IMG/VR virus record: IMGVR_UViG_3300009506_000169
Location: 1 to 26,217 of that record
From: a virus
Strand: one strand, 5' to 3'
Length of the DNA: 26,217 bases
The first letter of the stretch is position 1; every line of letters begins with the position of its first letter. The translations under genes were made by a program, and so were the position numbers. This document shows, in pieces, positions 13,145 to 21,607 of this stretch. The notes below the pieces were generated by a model that was given only the letters and a program-made list of their open reading frames with translations, made no database searches and was not told the origin of the DNA.

Positions 13145-14518
13145 ATGGGACTTTTTACGAGAAAAAAACGGACCGGTGACGATGCATCCGCAATGATGAC
13201 TGCGGATCTCGCCACATCACGCACGTCCGAGCAGGTTGTGGCGGATGTAACTGCGTCAGTGCAGCCATCCTTCCCGATCTGGTCGATTGACCTGATCCGA
13301 AAGCTCGTGCTGACAACGCCGGATCTGGCACAGGCAATGCGTCGGAACGTTTTGCTCACGAACGCCGGATTCACATTTTCGCTGAAGGGCGCCTCGAAGA
13401 GGACGCAGGAGGCGGCACAGCTCGAGATTAAAAACTTTTTCGACGAGCACCCCGGACTGACGAAAAAACTGACCCGTCAGATTTTTATTTGCGGGGCACT
13501 CAGCGCGGAAGCAATCCCTGCACTGAATCTCTCCGACGGGATCGACGAAGTCCGGCTGGTGAAAGCGGAGACGATCCGATTCAAAAAAGAGATTCTAAAA
13601 ACAGCGAAAGGGGAGCGATCACGATTCGTCCCGCATCAGCAGCAGAATGTGGGACTCGTCCGGCTCGATTCTGATCTTTACCGCTATGAAGCAATCGAAA
13701 CCGATGAAGATTCTCCGTATGCGATTCCCCCCTTCATTTCAGCTATGCGATCGGTGATCCGGCAGCACCGTGGAACCGATCAGCTCGACTCGATTTTTGA
13801 ACGGATCGGCATGTTCGGCTTCCTGTCGTTTTTACGAAAAAAGCCAAAGGTGAGGCCTGGAGAAGACAATGCGAAATACCAGTCACGGATAATGAACGAG
13901 CTCAAGGATTTACGCGATTCGGTTACAAAAAAACTCAAAACCGGCATCATATTCTCGTACGATGACACGAAAGTCGAGCACAGCAACGTTACCGGTGACA
14001 CACGAGGATTCCAGGACGTCTGGCGGGCAAATGAGGAACAGCTGGCCTCCGGGATCGACACCGATCTGTTTTTGCTCGGTCGGAGCTATTCGTATACCGA
14101 GGCATATGCGAAGGTGGCTGCTCGGCTGTTTCAGATGAAACTTCCTGAAATCAACATGATGATCGAGCGCTTTTATAAAACGACGCTGACGTATCATCTC
14201 CGTGCGAAGGGGTTCGTGTTTGATCGCATCTCCGGAAAATTTGAAATCACATCGATCGATCCCGTTGCAGATGCGGCTGCCGAAGAGGCAAAATGGCGGG
14301 CGACTCAGCAGCGCGATAACGTCCTGTATGCACGGGTAAACAACGGCATCATCAAACTCGACGACGCGGCTGTTGAAATGGGATATGAGAAGGCGACGGG
14401 AACCCCGCGCCAGCTGAGTCCACCTGTGCAATTTGGAATATATGAAGACGAGAATGTCATCTCATTTGAGAGGGCAAAAAAAAAACGCACACCTGCGGGT
14501 GCTGCGGTGATGACGTAG
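13145..14518 (+). CDS. Portal protein
   Basis: 457 residues from MGLFTRKK, a start typical of portal proteins, chosen over the in-frame ATG at 13091; its Shine-Dalgarno is weak. Residues ~40-80 (FPIWSIDLIRKLVLTTPDLA) begin the portal core. The helical RGTDQLDSIFERIGMF stretch and the LASGIDTDLFLLGRSYSYTE segment fit the clip/stem region of HK97/Mu-type portals. The C-terminus is basic. It forms the twelve-fold ring through which DNA enters and leaves the head. Neighbours (protease before, MuF-like after) agree. The family call is by pattern and context. Confidence 0.83.
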   Translation: MGLFTRKKRTGDDASAMMTADLATSRTSEQVVADVTASVQPSFPIWSIDLIRKLVLTTPDLAQAMRRNVLLTNAGFTFSLKGASKRTQEAAQLEIKNFFDEHPGLTKKLTRQIFICGALSAEAIPALNLSDGIDEVRLVKAETIRFKKEILKTAKGERSRFVPHQQQNVGLVRLDSDLYRYEAIETDEDSPYAIPPFISAMRSVIRQHRGTDQLDSIFERIGMFGFLSFLRKKPKVRPGEDNAKYQSRIMNELKDLRDSVTKKLKTGIIFSYDDTKVEHSNVTGDTRGFQDVWRANEEQLASGIDTDLFLLGRSYSYTEAYAKVAARLFQMKLPEINMMIERFYKTTLTYHLRAKGFVFDRISGKFEITSIDPVADAAAEEAKWRATQQRDNVLYARVNNGIIKLDDAAVEMGYEKATGTPRQLSPPVQFGIYEDENVISFERAKKKRTPAGAAVMT

Positions 14519-14535
14519 ACGCAGCGGCACTTGCC

Positions 14536-15438
14536 GTGCGAAACGCCCGCCTCGGTTCGAAGGATCTTGATGGCGAGCGAATCCTGAACAAAATTCAGGA
14601 GGATTTTCTGCGGTCGTTCTTTAATACATACGGCGCCGCGATCGATCAGTTCGTTCGCGCTGCCGGGAAACTCATCGATCGGGATGATGCGGTTCCGGCG
14701 ATCGTGAATCTGTTTCGCAAGGAATTCGGAACGAAATTTCCGGATGCGGTGTATTCCGATCTGGCAACCGTCATGTCGGACACCTGGAAACTAGGAATGA
14801 CGTTCCCCGTGTCGGCAGATTGGAGCAAGGCGAAGCCGCCGAAGCACGCGATCGAGTGGTTTGCGAAGGCGAATCACTTCGATATTGGCCGGACGTTCCC
14901 GGATTACGAGGAGAAGATCCGTGAAGCCGCTGTTTCGGCTCTGGCGACCGGAGACAACAAAAAGGCGCTCCGGAAGCTGGCCTCGGAAATCCCGGGGGTG
15001 CTGGACGACGAGAGGTTACGAAATCGGCTCGGTGATGTCGTACGAAATATGCAGAATCGCGCGTTCACATTTTCCCGCGTGAAGGGGATGGAAGCGGCCG
15101 GGATTACTCGAGCTGAGATCGTCGCCGTGATCGATGATCGAACGTCTGCGATCTGTCTGATCCTCGACGGGAAAACGTTCGAGCTTCGCACGGTGAGCAC
15201 GTTTATCGATGAGTTTATCTCGACGGAATACGATGAAGCGTTCTGGGGAAAGTTCAGGAACCCGTCATTTGAACCGTCGAAGGATGAGGTGCAGGAAGCG
15301 GGATCCCGTCGCGATGCGATCAAAAAAAAGCACGGGGATCTGATGAAGTCATCCGGCGATGATGTTCTGAAACAGCTCGGGCACCCGACATCGCCGTTTC
15401 ACTACAAGTGTCGAACGCTTGTGATTATGAGCGAGTAA
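14536..15438 (+). CDS. MuF-like minor head protein
   Basis: 300 residues from a GTG at 14536. The ribosome site is poor and the frame stays open into the portal gene, so the exact start is uncertain. A helical N-terminal half precedes a MuF/SPP1 gp7-like C-terminal half: TRAEIVAVIDDRTSAICLI followed by DGKTFEL, ending with HPTSPFHYKCRTLVI, the characteristic His-Pro...Cys-Arg ending of this family. It binds the portal and is taken into the head, possibly ejected with DNA. The order portal then MuF is common in Mu-type and SPP1-type phages. Confidence 0.85.
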   Translation: MRNARLGSKDLDGERILNKIQEDFLRSFFNTYGAAIDQFVRAAGKLIDRDDAVPAIVNLFRKEFGTKFPDAVYSDLATVMSDTWKLGMTFPVSADWSKAKPPKHAIEWFAKANHFDIGRTFPDYEEKIREAAVSALATGDNKKALRKLASEIPGVLDDERLRNRLGDVVRNMQNRAFTFSRVKGMEAAGITRAEIVAVIDDRTSAICLILDGKTFELRTVSTFIDEFISTEYDEAFWGKFRNPSFEPSKDEVQEAGSRRDAIKKKHGDLMKSSGDDVLKQLGHPTSPFHYKCRTLVIMSE

Positions 15439-15458
15439 TTTTTTGAAGGAGAAAGGAT

Positions 15459-15839
15459 ATGGCATTAAAAGGTATTGGTGTGGATAACGAAGGTGCAGTC
15501 GAATCCGATGAGATTTTGACGTTCGAACACACCGCACTCGTTGCGGCGAACGAAGGGAAGCTGGTAAAAATTTCAGCCAGCAACACAGTCGCATTGTGCG
15601 CGGATGGTGACCCCTTCATCGGACAGATCTTGAAGGTGGAGAAAAACAAAACCTGTTCAGTGAAGTTGGACGGGATCGTAACGATTCCCTATACGGGCGC
15701 TGATCCAGCGCTTGGATTCAGCCCCCTTATCGCCGATGCGGCTGGAGGAGTAAAAGTCGGAATTGGAACAGGCCCGGATCAAATTCGTCGTGTGATCAAC
15801 GTGGATGTTGCGAACAAGATCGTCACATTCCTGTTCTGA
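15459..15839 (+). CDS. Head decoration / capsid-stabilising protein
   Basis: 126 residues, Val/Ala/Gly-rich and beta-structured: a disordered start (ALKGIGVDNEGAVESDE), an EGKLVKISASNTVALCADGD strand pair, and a GILTIPYTGA-like mid strand near 69-76. This composition and the place directly before the major capsid gene suggest a DUF2190-like decoration protein. AAGGAG lies 9 nt before the ATG. Family assignment is by size, composition and location. Confidence 0.7.
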   Translation: MALKGIGVDNEGAVESDEILTFEHTALVAANEGKLVKISASNTVALCADGDPFIGQILKVEKNKTCSVKLDGIVTIPYTGADPALGFSPLIADAAGGVKVGIGTGPDQIRRVINVDVANKIVTFLF

Positions 15840-15876
15840 TTTGACGAGTGAAATAAAAATATAAATTAACTTTTTC

Positions 15877-15894
15877 GCCTCCATCGATGGAGGC
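15877..15894 (+). promoter_or_regulatory. Perfect hairpin enclosing the capsid gene Shine-Dalgarno
   Basis: GCCTCCATCGATGGAGGC is fully self-complementary. Its right arm carries GGAGG (15889-15893), the only Shine-Dalgarno for the capsid TTG at 15900. The weak T run (CTATTTT) that follows makes a terminator less likely than translational control. AT-rich sequence with TTGACG and TATAAA-like elements lies just upstream, but their spacing (13 bp) is poor. Confidence 0.6.
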
Positions 15895-15899
15895 CTATT

Positions 15900-16949
15900 T
15901 TGTCAGCTACAAAAAAAATTATCTCTCTCAGTCTTGAGAAAGGGATGTATACCGAAGCGAAGCGTTTGGGTATTTCATTTACGGATCTTCTGGCGCGAGA
16001 GGAAAAAAAACAAGGCTACGCGCCAGCAGGTGATGCAGCGAAGCTCGATGCATTTGAGCGACAGCTCGTAATGAATGAAATCAATTCAAAAGCATCACTC
16101 GTTGAAGAATTCTTCAAAACCAGCGAGTCTGCCGTTCTGTTTCCGGAATATATCTCGCGTCAGATCGAGCTCGGTATGGAAATCGGAAAGCGGGAAGTGA
16201 AGATGTCCGATATCGTTGCTGCGACCGAAATGATCTCGAAATCTGGCGCTGCCCGTATCCCAGCAATCGATCTCGCGAATTCGAAACGGAAATCTGCAAA
16301 GGTGGCGGAGGGAGCCGAGTTCCCGAAGGTGCAGATCAAGTTCAAGGACAAAACGGTCGTTCTCGAAAAAATCGGAAAGCAGTTCGAGTTTTCATATGAG
16401 GCGATACGCCGCATGTCGCTTCCGGTAGTAAACCTGCTTTTGCAGCACATCGGACATGAGCTGGCTCTTCAGAAAACTGAACAGGCACTCCTTGTCATGC
16501 GTGATGGTGACGGGAATCCAGGTTCAGCGGCAGATCAACCTGCCGGGATAGCAACATGGACCTATGCACGGTACGTTGAGCTCGCACTGGGAGCGTCACG
16601 AGGCCATGAGTTCACGCACCTCTGCATGAATAACCTCATGCTTCAAACGATCCTCACAGACGATGTGAACTTTAAGCAGTTCCAGTCGGTGAACATCCTC
16701 GAGCGGTTTTTGACGACCGGTGAAATCACCGATTTTCTTGGCGTTAAATGGACAATCCATCCGGATGTCGATAACGATGCGATCCTTGCGTGGGAACAAC
16801 GGACAGGGCTCGTCGAGTACAAAGAGGCCGGGTCGCAGATTGTCGAGTCGGACAAGATCATCGAGAAGCAACTCGAAAAAACTGTCATCTCGGAGACGGT
16901 AGCGTTCGGTAAACCGTTCAGCAATACGGCCCGCTGGCAGATAAAGTAA
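15900..16949 (+). CDS. Major capsid protein, HK97-fold
   Basis: 349 residues from a TTG at 15900, with GGAGG 6 nt upstream inside a hairpin. The N-terminal ~85 residues form a helical, charged delta-like region. From ~90 on, the order KVAEGAEFPKVQIKFKDKTV, IGKQFEFSYEAIRRMSLPVV, QPAGIATWTYARYVELALGA, ILAWEQRTGLVEY matches the E-loop, spine helix and A-domain of HK97-type capsids. A role as the head shell is well supported by this and by its neighbours. No Lys/Asn cross-link pair can be judged by eye. Confidence 0.87.
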   Translation: MSATKKIISLSLEKGMYTEAKRLGISFTDLLAREEKKQGYAPAGDAAKLDAFERQLVMNEINSKASLVEEFFKTSESAVLFPEYISRQIELGMEIGKREVKMSDIVAATEMISKSGAARIPAIDLANSKRKSAKVAEGAEFPKVQIKFKDKTVVLEKIGKQFEFSYEAIRRMSLPVVNLLLQHIGHELALQKTEQALLVMRDGDGNPGSAADQPAGIATWTYARYVELALGASRGHEFTHLCMNNLMLQTILTDDVNFKQFQSVNILERFLTTGEITDFLGVKWTIHPDVDNDAILAWEQRTGLVEYKEAGSQIVESDKIIEKQLEKTVISETVAFGKPFSNTARWQIK

Positions 16950-16954
16950 CCGCG

Positions 16955-17368
16955 ATGTTGAATCAAATTGAAGATGCGAAACAACTGATCGGGATCGATC
17001 CGGAAGCGATCGGCCTCAGCGATGACGTGAAGCTTTCAAACGACGTTACGCCGTTTGAGCAGTATTTGCAATCCGCATCGCTGATCACAAAACGCCAGAT
17101 TCAATTCTGGGGTGGGGATGTAGATCATCCGGGTGCGAATGAGCTGGCGGCAGAAATCCTGCTCCTTCGCGCACAGATCGTGATCGATCACGAGGTTGTT
17201 TCACTCACGGATTTCGATGAGATTCAATCCGGAGGATCCGGCGGCATGCGGTTACGATCGAAACGGATCACGCGTGAGGAGAGAGGCGAGATTGTCGCCG
17301 ATCTCCATACCCGTGCTATGAATCTGGTGACCGGTGAAGATCCGGCGGATTTCGCAGGGGTTCTTTGA
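16955..17368 (+). CDS. Head-tail connector-like protein
   Basis: 137 residues starting MLNQIEDAKQLIG, acidic and helical in the first ~90 residues, with a Gly-rich turn (GGSGGMRLRSKR) and a helical C-terminus. Size and place directly after the major capsid fit a gp6/gp36-type head-completion connector. The TTG of the next gene overlaps its stop (TTGA). Specific family not recognised. Confidence 0.7.
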   Translation: MLNQIEDAKQLIGIDPEAIGLSDDVKLSNDVTPFEQYLQSASLITKRQIQFWGGDVDHPGANELAAEILLLRAQIVIDHEVVSLTDFDEIQSGGSGGMRLRSKRITREERGEIVADLHTRAMNLVTGEDPADFAGVL

Positions 17369-17769
17369 GTCAGAAGATGCAGATGCGACGCGGCTTCAAG
17401 CGGACCGCTCAATGGCAGTTCACGATTCTCGTGCCGGATGGCCGGATCGGGAAGGTGGCCGCGACCGCGAAAATGTCGTATCGCATCGGTTGTGTCGTGA
17501 AGGGGATTTATATCCCGCAACGGTCTTACAGTTCGCACGGCCCCGGGGGGGAGCGGACCGGGAGTAGCGAGGCGTTTCAGATTCTTCCGGAATCTGTGGC
17601 GCAGATTCAGTTTGATTCAAAATGCCGCGTCGTTCGCGGCGATATGCAGGGCGGCACCTGGAAGGAGTCCGACGAGTATGCGATCAAGCACATCCGTCGA
17701 GAACCGGATACGGGGAAATTTTATCTTCTGCATGCAGAGATAGAACAGTCCCCTCGAGGAGATAGATGA
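17365..17769 (+). CDS. Head-tail joining-type protein
   Basis: 134 residues from a TTG overlapping the previous stop. It is basic and beta-rich: AQWQFTILVPDGRIGKVAAT and YRIGCVVKGIYIPQ look like strands of a small barrel, followed by RVVRGDMQGGTWKESDEYAI and KFYLLHAEIEQ. This fits head-closure/joining proteins of the HK97/SPP1 type in size and context. The end overlaps the next gene by ATGA. Function inferred. Confidence 0.68.
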   Translation: MSQKMQMRRGFKRTAQWQFTILVPDGRIGKVAATAKMSYRIGCVVKGIYIPQRSYSSHGPGGERTGSSEAFQILPESVAQIQFDSKCRVVRGDMQGGTWKESDEYAIKHIRREPDTGKFYLLHAEIEQSPRGDR

Positions 17770-18257
17770 GGTTACTGATTCAAAATGACGGAATCGGAAA
17801 GGCTTTGAAACGAATGGGTTCGAAGTTTCCGGCAGAGCTGTCCCGCGCGACAAAACGGAACGCGCGGGTGGTTCAGCGCGTTGCCGTCCAGGGGATCCGG
17901 ACGAACTCCCTTGCACATAACAGTATCCAGAACTGGGCCCCGCTCTCCGAACGTTACAGCATTATCAAACGTTCGCGTGGCGGCAGCTCGAAGCTCCTGA
18001 TCGGTGCAAACGTACCGGCATCGTCCCGGGATCCGTCCCATGCCGCAGGCGCGTTGATGCGCAGCATCGAGGTTACGGATGTTTCTCCTCTGCGCAGCGA
18101 AACCGGAACGAATATTCCTTACGCGCGCGCACTCGATAAAGGGTATGCGCCGAGGAATCTACCGGCAAGACCGATTTTTTTACCTGCCGCAGAAGAGGCG
18201 GGAGACGAAATGAAATCGAACTGGGACGAGGCAATTCGAAGGGGGACTTCGCCATGA
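17766..18257 (+). CDS. Virion morphogenesis protein, Mu gpG / HK97 gp10-like
   Basis: 163 residues. An opening amphipathic helix (IGKALKRMGSKFPAELSRAT) with many Arg/Lys, then NSLAHNSIQNWAPLSERY and LLIGANVPAS, then a GALMRSIEVTD strand and YARALDKGYAPRNLPARPIF. This (small, basic, Leu-Pro-Ala-Arg-Pro-Phe near the end) is the usual signature of Mu gpG/HK97 gp10-type tail-completion proteins (RPFL/PARPI motif). ATGA overlaps on both sides show coupled translation. Confidence 0.78.
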   Translation: MRLLIQNDGIGKALKRMGSKFPAELSRATKRNARVVQRVAVQGIRTNSLAHNSIQNWAPLSERYSIIKRSRGGSSKLLIGANVPASSRDPSHAAGALMRSIEVTDVSPLRSETGTNIPYARALDKGYAPRNLPARPIFLPAAEEAGDEMKSNWDEAIRRGTSP

Positions 18258-18886
18258 GAGCTCTTCATTTGCAGTACATGCGTGAGCTGGCAGCGGAGAT
18301 CTCGCACGGAGGAACAACTCCGTTTTTTACTCCGAAAGCGCCCGAACCGAACCGGTTTCTGGAGATCGAACCTCCGGCAAATCGGTACCGCGAGCTGATT
18401 CCGTTCGCCGTGGTTGTGAGCCTTCCATCGCGCCCGGAACGAGACGGTCGAGTCCGCCGATTCCTGCCACCCGGCAAAAACAAAACGCCGGGGCCGCTGT
18501 TCGGGATGAAAACGATTCGCAAGCTGCGGAGGTTGTTTTCGCAAAAGTACCATTATCGCCTGGAGTTCTGGGTCGAAGATCCGGCCGATGATGTCGTCTC
18601 AGACCCCCGGCCGGAGACGAATGAATTCGCGATCTATGATCTCGAATTGCCGCGAGAGTCCGGGATCATTGATCAGGCGTTGGTGTATGTGAATGCGAAC
18701 AGGTATTTCACAGACGGCGTCTCACCGGTGCTGGTCACGCCTATCGATTCCGGAATCGTTACCGATCCGGCCGGCGAGTTGAGCATCTACAAGGTGTTCG
18801 TAGAACTCGAGTTCAACGATGGAATTTATTCTGTGTCAGAGTATACATCTCTTGATGGTGCGGATATCAATATTGCAAGGAGTTAG
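18254..18886 (+). CDS. Tail-completion-type protein, unidentified
   Basis: 210 residues. The N-terminal half holds a Pro-rich basic stretch (GGTTPFFTPKAPEPNRFLE) and a FAVVVSLPSRPERDGRVRR segment. The C-terminal half is acidic and beta-rich. The order after the gpG-like gene and before a tail sheath suggests a tail terminator or completion protein. Overlaps the previous gene by ATGA; the next starts 2 nt after its stop. No family recognised. Confidence 0.66.
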   Translation: MRALHLQYMRELAAEISHGGTTPFFTPKAPEPNRFLEIEPPANRYRELIPFAVVVSLPSRPERDGRVRRFLPPGKNKTPGPLFGMKTIRKLRRLFSQKYHYRLEFWVEDPADDVVSDPRPETNEFAIYDLELPRESGIIDQALVYVNANRYFTDGVSPVLVTPIDSGIVTDPAGELSIYKVFVELEFNDGIYSVSEYTSLDGADINIARS

Positions 18887-18888
18887 AG

Positions 18889-19158
18889 ATGAAATTCAAG
18901 GAATACGTAGAACAAAACAAAATTTCAAAGTACGTTGCAGCGGCGTTTCGCTCGCATCTGAAATGCGAGGATGATTCGGATGTTCCAGAGATAAAGCTGC
19001 TGGAGGAATATGCCCGTTTTTCCGGCCGCGAAAAGGTCGAACATGCGAATCCGCATAAACCGAAACCGGGAGCTACCGCCCCGCCGGAAACACGATCGAC
19101 TGCCCCCGCATCGGAGACATCAAACACATCCGACGACCCGCAGAAAAAAAAGCGGTAA
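18889..19158 (+). CDS. Small hypothetical tail-region protein
   Basis: 89 residues. The first ~50 are a folded-looking helical part (FKEYVEQNKISKYVAAAFRS); the rest is Pro/Thr/Ala/Ser-rich and basic, probably disordered. GGAG lies 6 nt upstream. Similar small proteins sit before sheath genes in other Mu-like phages, but I recognise no family. Confidence 0.62.
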   Translation: MKFKEYVEQNKISKYVAAAFRSHLKCEDDSDVPEIKLLEEYARFSGREKVEHANPHKPKPGATAPPETRSTAPASETSNTSDDPQKKKR

Positions 19159-19186
19159 CGAATCGTAATCACTCAAGGAGAGCAAC

Positions 19187-20683
19187 ATGGCAACAGGAAA
19201 GGTAACGGTACAGCACGAAAACGGCGGCCTCGGCAATTCGCAATTCATCGCCGATCGGATCCACGCAAAGGTGGGTCAGGCAGAAGGTGGAACCGCGAAC
19301 AAGATCGAAATGATCCTGAACGGTGAACACGCGAAAAGCATTTTTGTACAGGGGGCTCTCGTCGATTCTCTTGTTCAATACTTCGAGGAGTTCGATGAAA
19401 ACCTCGGACAGGTTCCGCAACCGGTTCTCTGTGTCCGACCGGACAACGACGTGGCTGGATCAGTCGATGCGGCGATCAAAGATGCCGGCACCGGAATCGC
19501 GGCACTTCCAACTACGGCAGGCGTCCCGACCGGTTCGCGACTGGTCTTTCTGAAGTTCACAAAAGCGGGTGCCCACGGAACGGCGGAGTTTCGCAGATCG
19601 ACAGACGGCGGTGTCACGTACGAGGCCCCGCTCGTCACTCCCGCATCCGGAAGCCCCATCACACTCGCTGCCGGAGTGACAGCTACGTTTGTGGACGATG
19701 GAGCTACCCCTCCAGACACGTTCCATGCTGACGACATCTATCGGTTCGTCATCAACGGACCTTCCCCGTCGGTCGCCTCAAAGCTTACCGCAGGCGAATC
19801 CCTCCTGCGCGAATACCGGCTGCGCATGACACATTTCATCGGCGGCGTAGATCGTGCGTTCGCTGAAGCCGTGAAGCTGATGTTCCTGGATATGGAGACC
19901 CTGCACGACAATCCGGCGTTCGCGATCCTCGAAGCGAAAAGCTTCGCAGAACAAATGGCACCCGGAGCTGCCGAAACCGCAGCGAACATTGATCTCTACT
20001 ATCAGCAGATCGATGCGGAGTTCGACCCGTTTTACGACGATCGTGTCGCAATCGTTCCGGTTCGCGGACGATACATCCCCGGAGGGATCGCTGCCGCCGG
20101 AGGGTATGACGCGATCGCCCGTTCCGGACCGGCCGGAGTCTGGCGAAATGCGGCAACACTGCTGACCGCTCACATCTGCGCGGGGCCCGTGAATGAATCC
20201 GCCGCGTACGTGAAGCGGCATCGCTCTCGAACGATGGTCGAGGTCGAGCACTGGGATGCCGGATACCAGAACTGGATGGATACCCTGCACGACAAAGGGT
20301 TCACGGTCCTGAAGGAGTACAACAATTTCGAAGGTATCTACCTCGCACGCGATCTGATCAAGAGCCATCCCGATTCCGATTTTCGTGGGATCCCTGAACG
20401 GCGTCGCGCAGACAAGATGGATCGAATTCTGTATCAGGCATCGCTCCCATATCTCAACGCCGATACCGGCATTACCGATCTGGATTACGTAGGAGGGGTC
20501 GTTCGTGCAGCGGTTTCTGCGAAGATGATGAATCCTACGTCACCGGAGATTTCCGGGTTCGATATCGTTCTCGATCCGGATGGAACGTTTCAAAGCACAG
20601 GAACGTTGATGGCACGGATGTCGATGAGCCTGGCAAACAGGATTGGATCGATCTCCTGGACGACAACGATGTCGCGGGCATAA
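19187..20683 (+). CDS. Tail sheath protein, DUF2586-like
   Basis: 498 residues. A typical N-terminus (KVTVQHENGGLGNSQFIADR) is followed by domain I, and about residues 105-190 form a beta-rich insert (TGSRLVFLKFTKAGAHGTAE, DGGVTYEAPL, DDIYRFVI). The C-terminal part has the sheath core (VAIVPVRGRYIPGG, then HWDAGYQNWMDTLHDKGFTV) and ends in an NRIGSISWTTTM strand. This protein should form the contractile layer around the tail tube. CAAGGAGAGC precedes the ATG; the tube gene follows 23 nt later. Assignment strong; the family name is from memory. Confidence 0.85.
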   Translation: MATGKVTVQHENGGLGNSQFIADRIHAKVGQAEGGTANKIEMILNGEHAKSIFVQGALVDSLVQYFEEFDENLGQVPQPVLCVRPDNDVAGSVDAAIKDAGTGIAALPTTAGVPTGSRLVFLKFTKAGAHGTAEFRRSTDGGVTYEAPLVTPASGSPITLAAGVTATFVDDGATPPDTFHADDIYRFVINGPSPSVASKLTAGESLLREYRLRMTHFIGGVDRAFAEAVKLMFLDMETLHDNPAFAILEAKSFAEQMAPGAAETAANIDLYYQQIDAEFDPFYDDRVAIVPVRGRYIPGGIAAAGGYDAIARSGPAGVWRNAATLLTAHICAGPVNESAAYVKRHRSRTMVEVEHWDAGYQNWMDTLHDKGFTVLKEYNNFEGIYLARDLIKSHPDSDFRGIPERRRADKMDRILYQASLPYLNADTGITDLDYVGGVVRAAVSAKMMNPTSPEISGFDIVLDPDGTFQSTGTLMARMSMSLANRIGSISWTTTMSRA

Positions 20684-20706
20684 TTTTTTAAGGAAGGAGT
20701 AATCTC

Positions 20707-21156
20707 ATGCCAGAAGGAAAAGTTTTAAAGCCGGGTGATATCATCCCGCAAGCCGGTGCCTGGGAAGGATTCCAGGCCAATATTTTCGGATTCGAGATGA
20801 TCGACTTCACGTCGTTCGACTTGATTTACGAAGCGGAATTCGAAACAAATTACGGTAAAGGCGGGCAACCGGTAAGCTGGTCGATCAAGAAATACAAACG
20901 AACCGGTGGAGCGACGCTCGGCCTCGAACAGATGACCGATCTATTCAATGAAGCGACCATTTTCGGTGGTGATTTATTGATGCTGCCGCCGCTCCCGGTC
21001 ACGGCGAGTTGTCAGATGGAAAAGTACATCTTCAAATTGATCATTCCGGCCGCGAAGATCATCAAATTCCCGCTGAACTGGAAAGAGGGTCAGTCAAAAA
21101 CGGAAGTTCCGCTTGAATTTGGAATTACCAGCTATCCAATCATCAAACTGGTATAA
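20707..21156 (+). CDS. Tail tube protein
   Basis: 149 residues, beta-rich: IFGFEMIDFTSFDLIYEAEF and GQPVSWSIKKYKRTGGATL begin the barrel; FEWxx-like strands end with PLEFGITSYPIIKLV. AAGGAAGGAG lies upstream. It follows the sheath directly, as tube genes do in contractile-tailed phages, and the chaperone with frameshift comes next. Sheath/tube/chaperone/tape-measure order makes the role clear even though sequence homology is weak. Confidence 0.8.
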   Translation: MPEGKVLKPGDIIPQAGAWEGFQANIFGFEMIDFTSFDLIYEAEFETNYGKGGQPVSWSIKKYKRTGGATLGLEQMTDLFNEATIFGGDLLMLPPLPVTASCQMEKYIFKLIIPAAKIIKFPLNWKEGQSKTEVPLEFGITSYPIIKLV

Positions 21157-21181
21157 TCAAAAAAATAAGAAGGAGAACAAC

Positions 21182-21607
21182 ATGTCAAACGAAAACAATG
21201 GAATCGTCCAGGTTATGGGGATTGAAGAGGCGAAGAGCCACCTTCCTTCATCATACGTTCCTGTCGATGAGGAGTTTATCGAAAGATACCGCGAGCCGAT
21301 CGACCAGCTGAAGGCCAGGCACGCCGATAAAGGCGGACTCCTCATCCTCGAGGTCGATGAGTATTCTGGAATCTTCAGGATCCCTGGCCGTGAGCATCTC
21401 AGCAGGATCTCAAAAAAGCAGAGCCAGACTAACCGCTCCGATGCATTGCAATCAGATCTGGAACTGTGCGGATATTGCCTTATTTATCCGTCCCTGGAAA
21501 CGTTTGAAGGATGGCTTTCAAAGGCTCCCGGTCTTCCATCAGCATTTGCAAAAAAGCTGCTGGATGAATCAAAAATAACCTCGGAGGCGATTGCAAAAAA
21601 GCTTTAA
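21182..21607 (+). CDS. Tail assembly chaperone (G-type, zero-frame product)
   Basis: 141 residues. AAGGAG lies upstream of the ATG. Helical, charged protein with a middle domain (GGLLILEVDEYSGIFRIPGR) and a C-terminus KKLLDESKITSEAIAKKL. It sits between tail tube and tape measure, the standard place of a G-type chaperone. Close to its stop is the in-frame heptamer A AAA AAG, and a 64-codon open -1 frame continues beyond, so a minority of ribosomes should make a longer protein. An identical heptamer 45 nt earlier would lead only to a quick -1 stop. Confidence 0.8.
   Translation: MSNENNGIVQVMGIEEAKSHLPSSYVPVDEEFIERYREPIDQLKARHADKGGLLILEVDEYSGIFRIPGREHLSRISKKQSQTNRSDALQSDLELCGYCLIYPSLETFEGWLSKAPGLPSAFAKKLLDESKITSEAIAKKL

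Noticed and set aside
15841-15865. Promoter TTGACG ... TATAAA before the capsid gene
   Set aside because: The spacer is only 13 bp; kept as a comment and not called.
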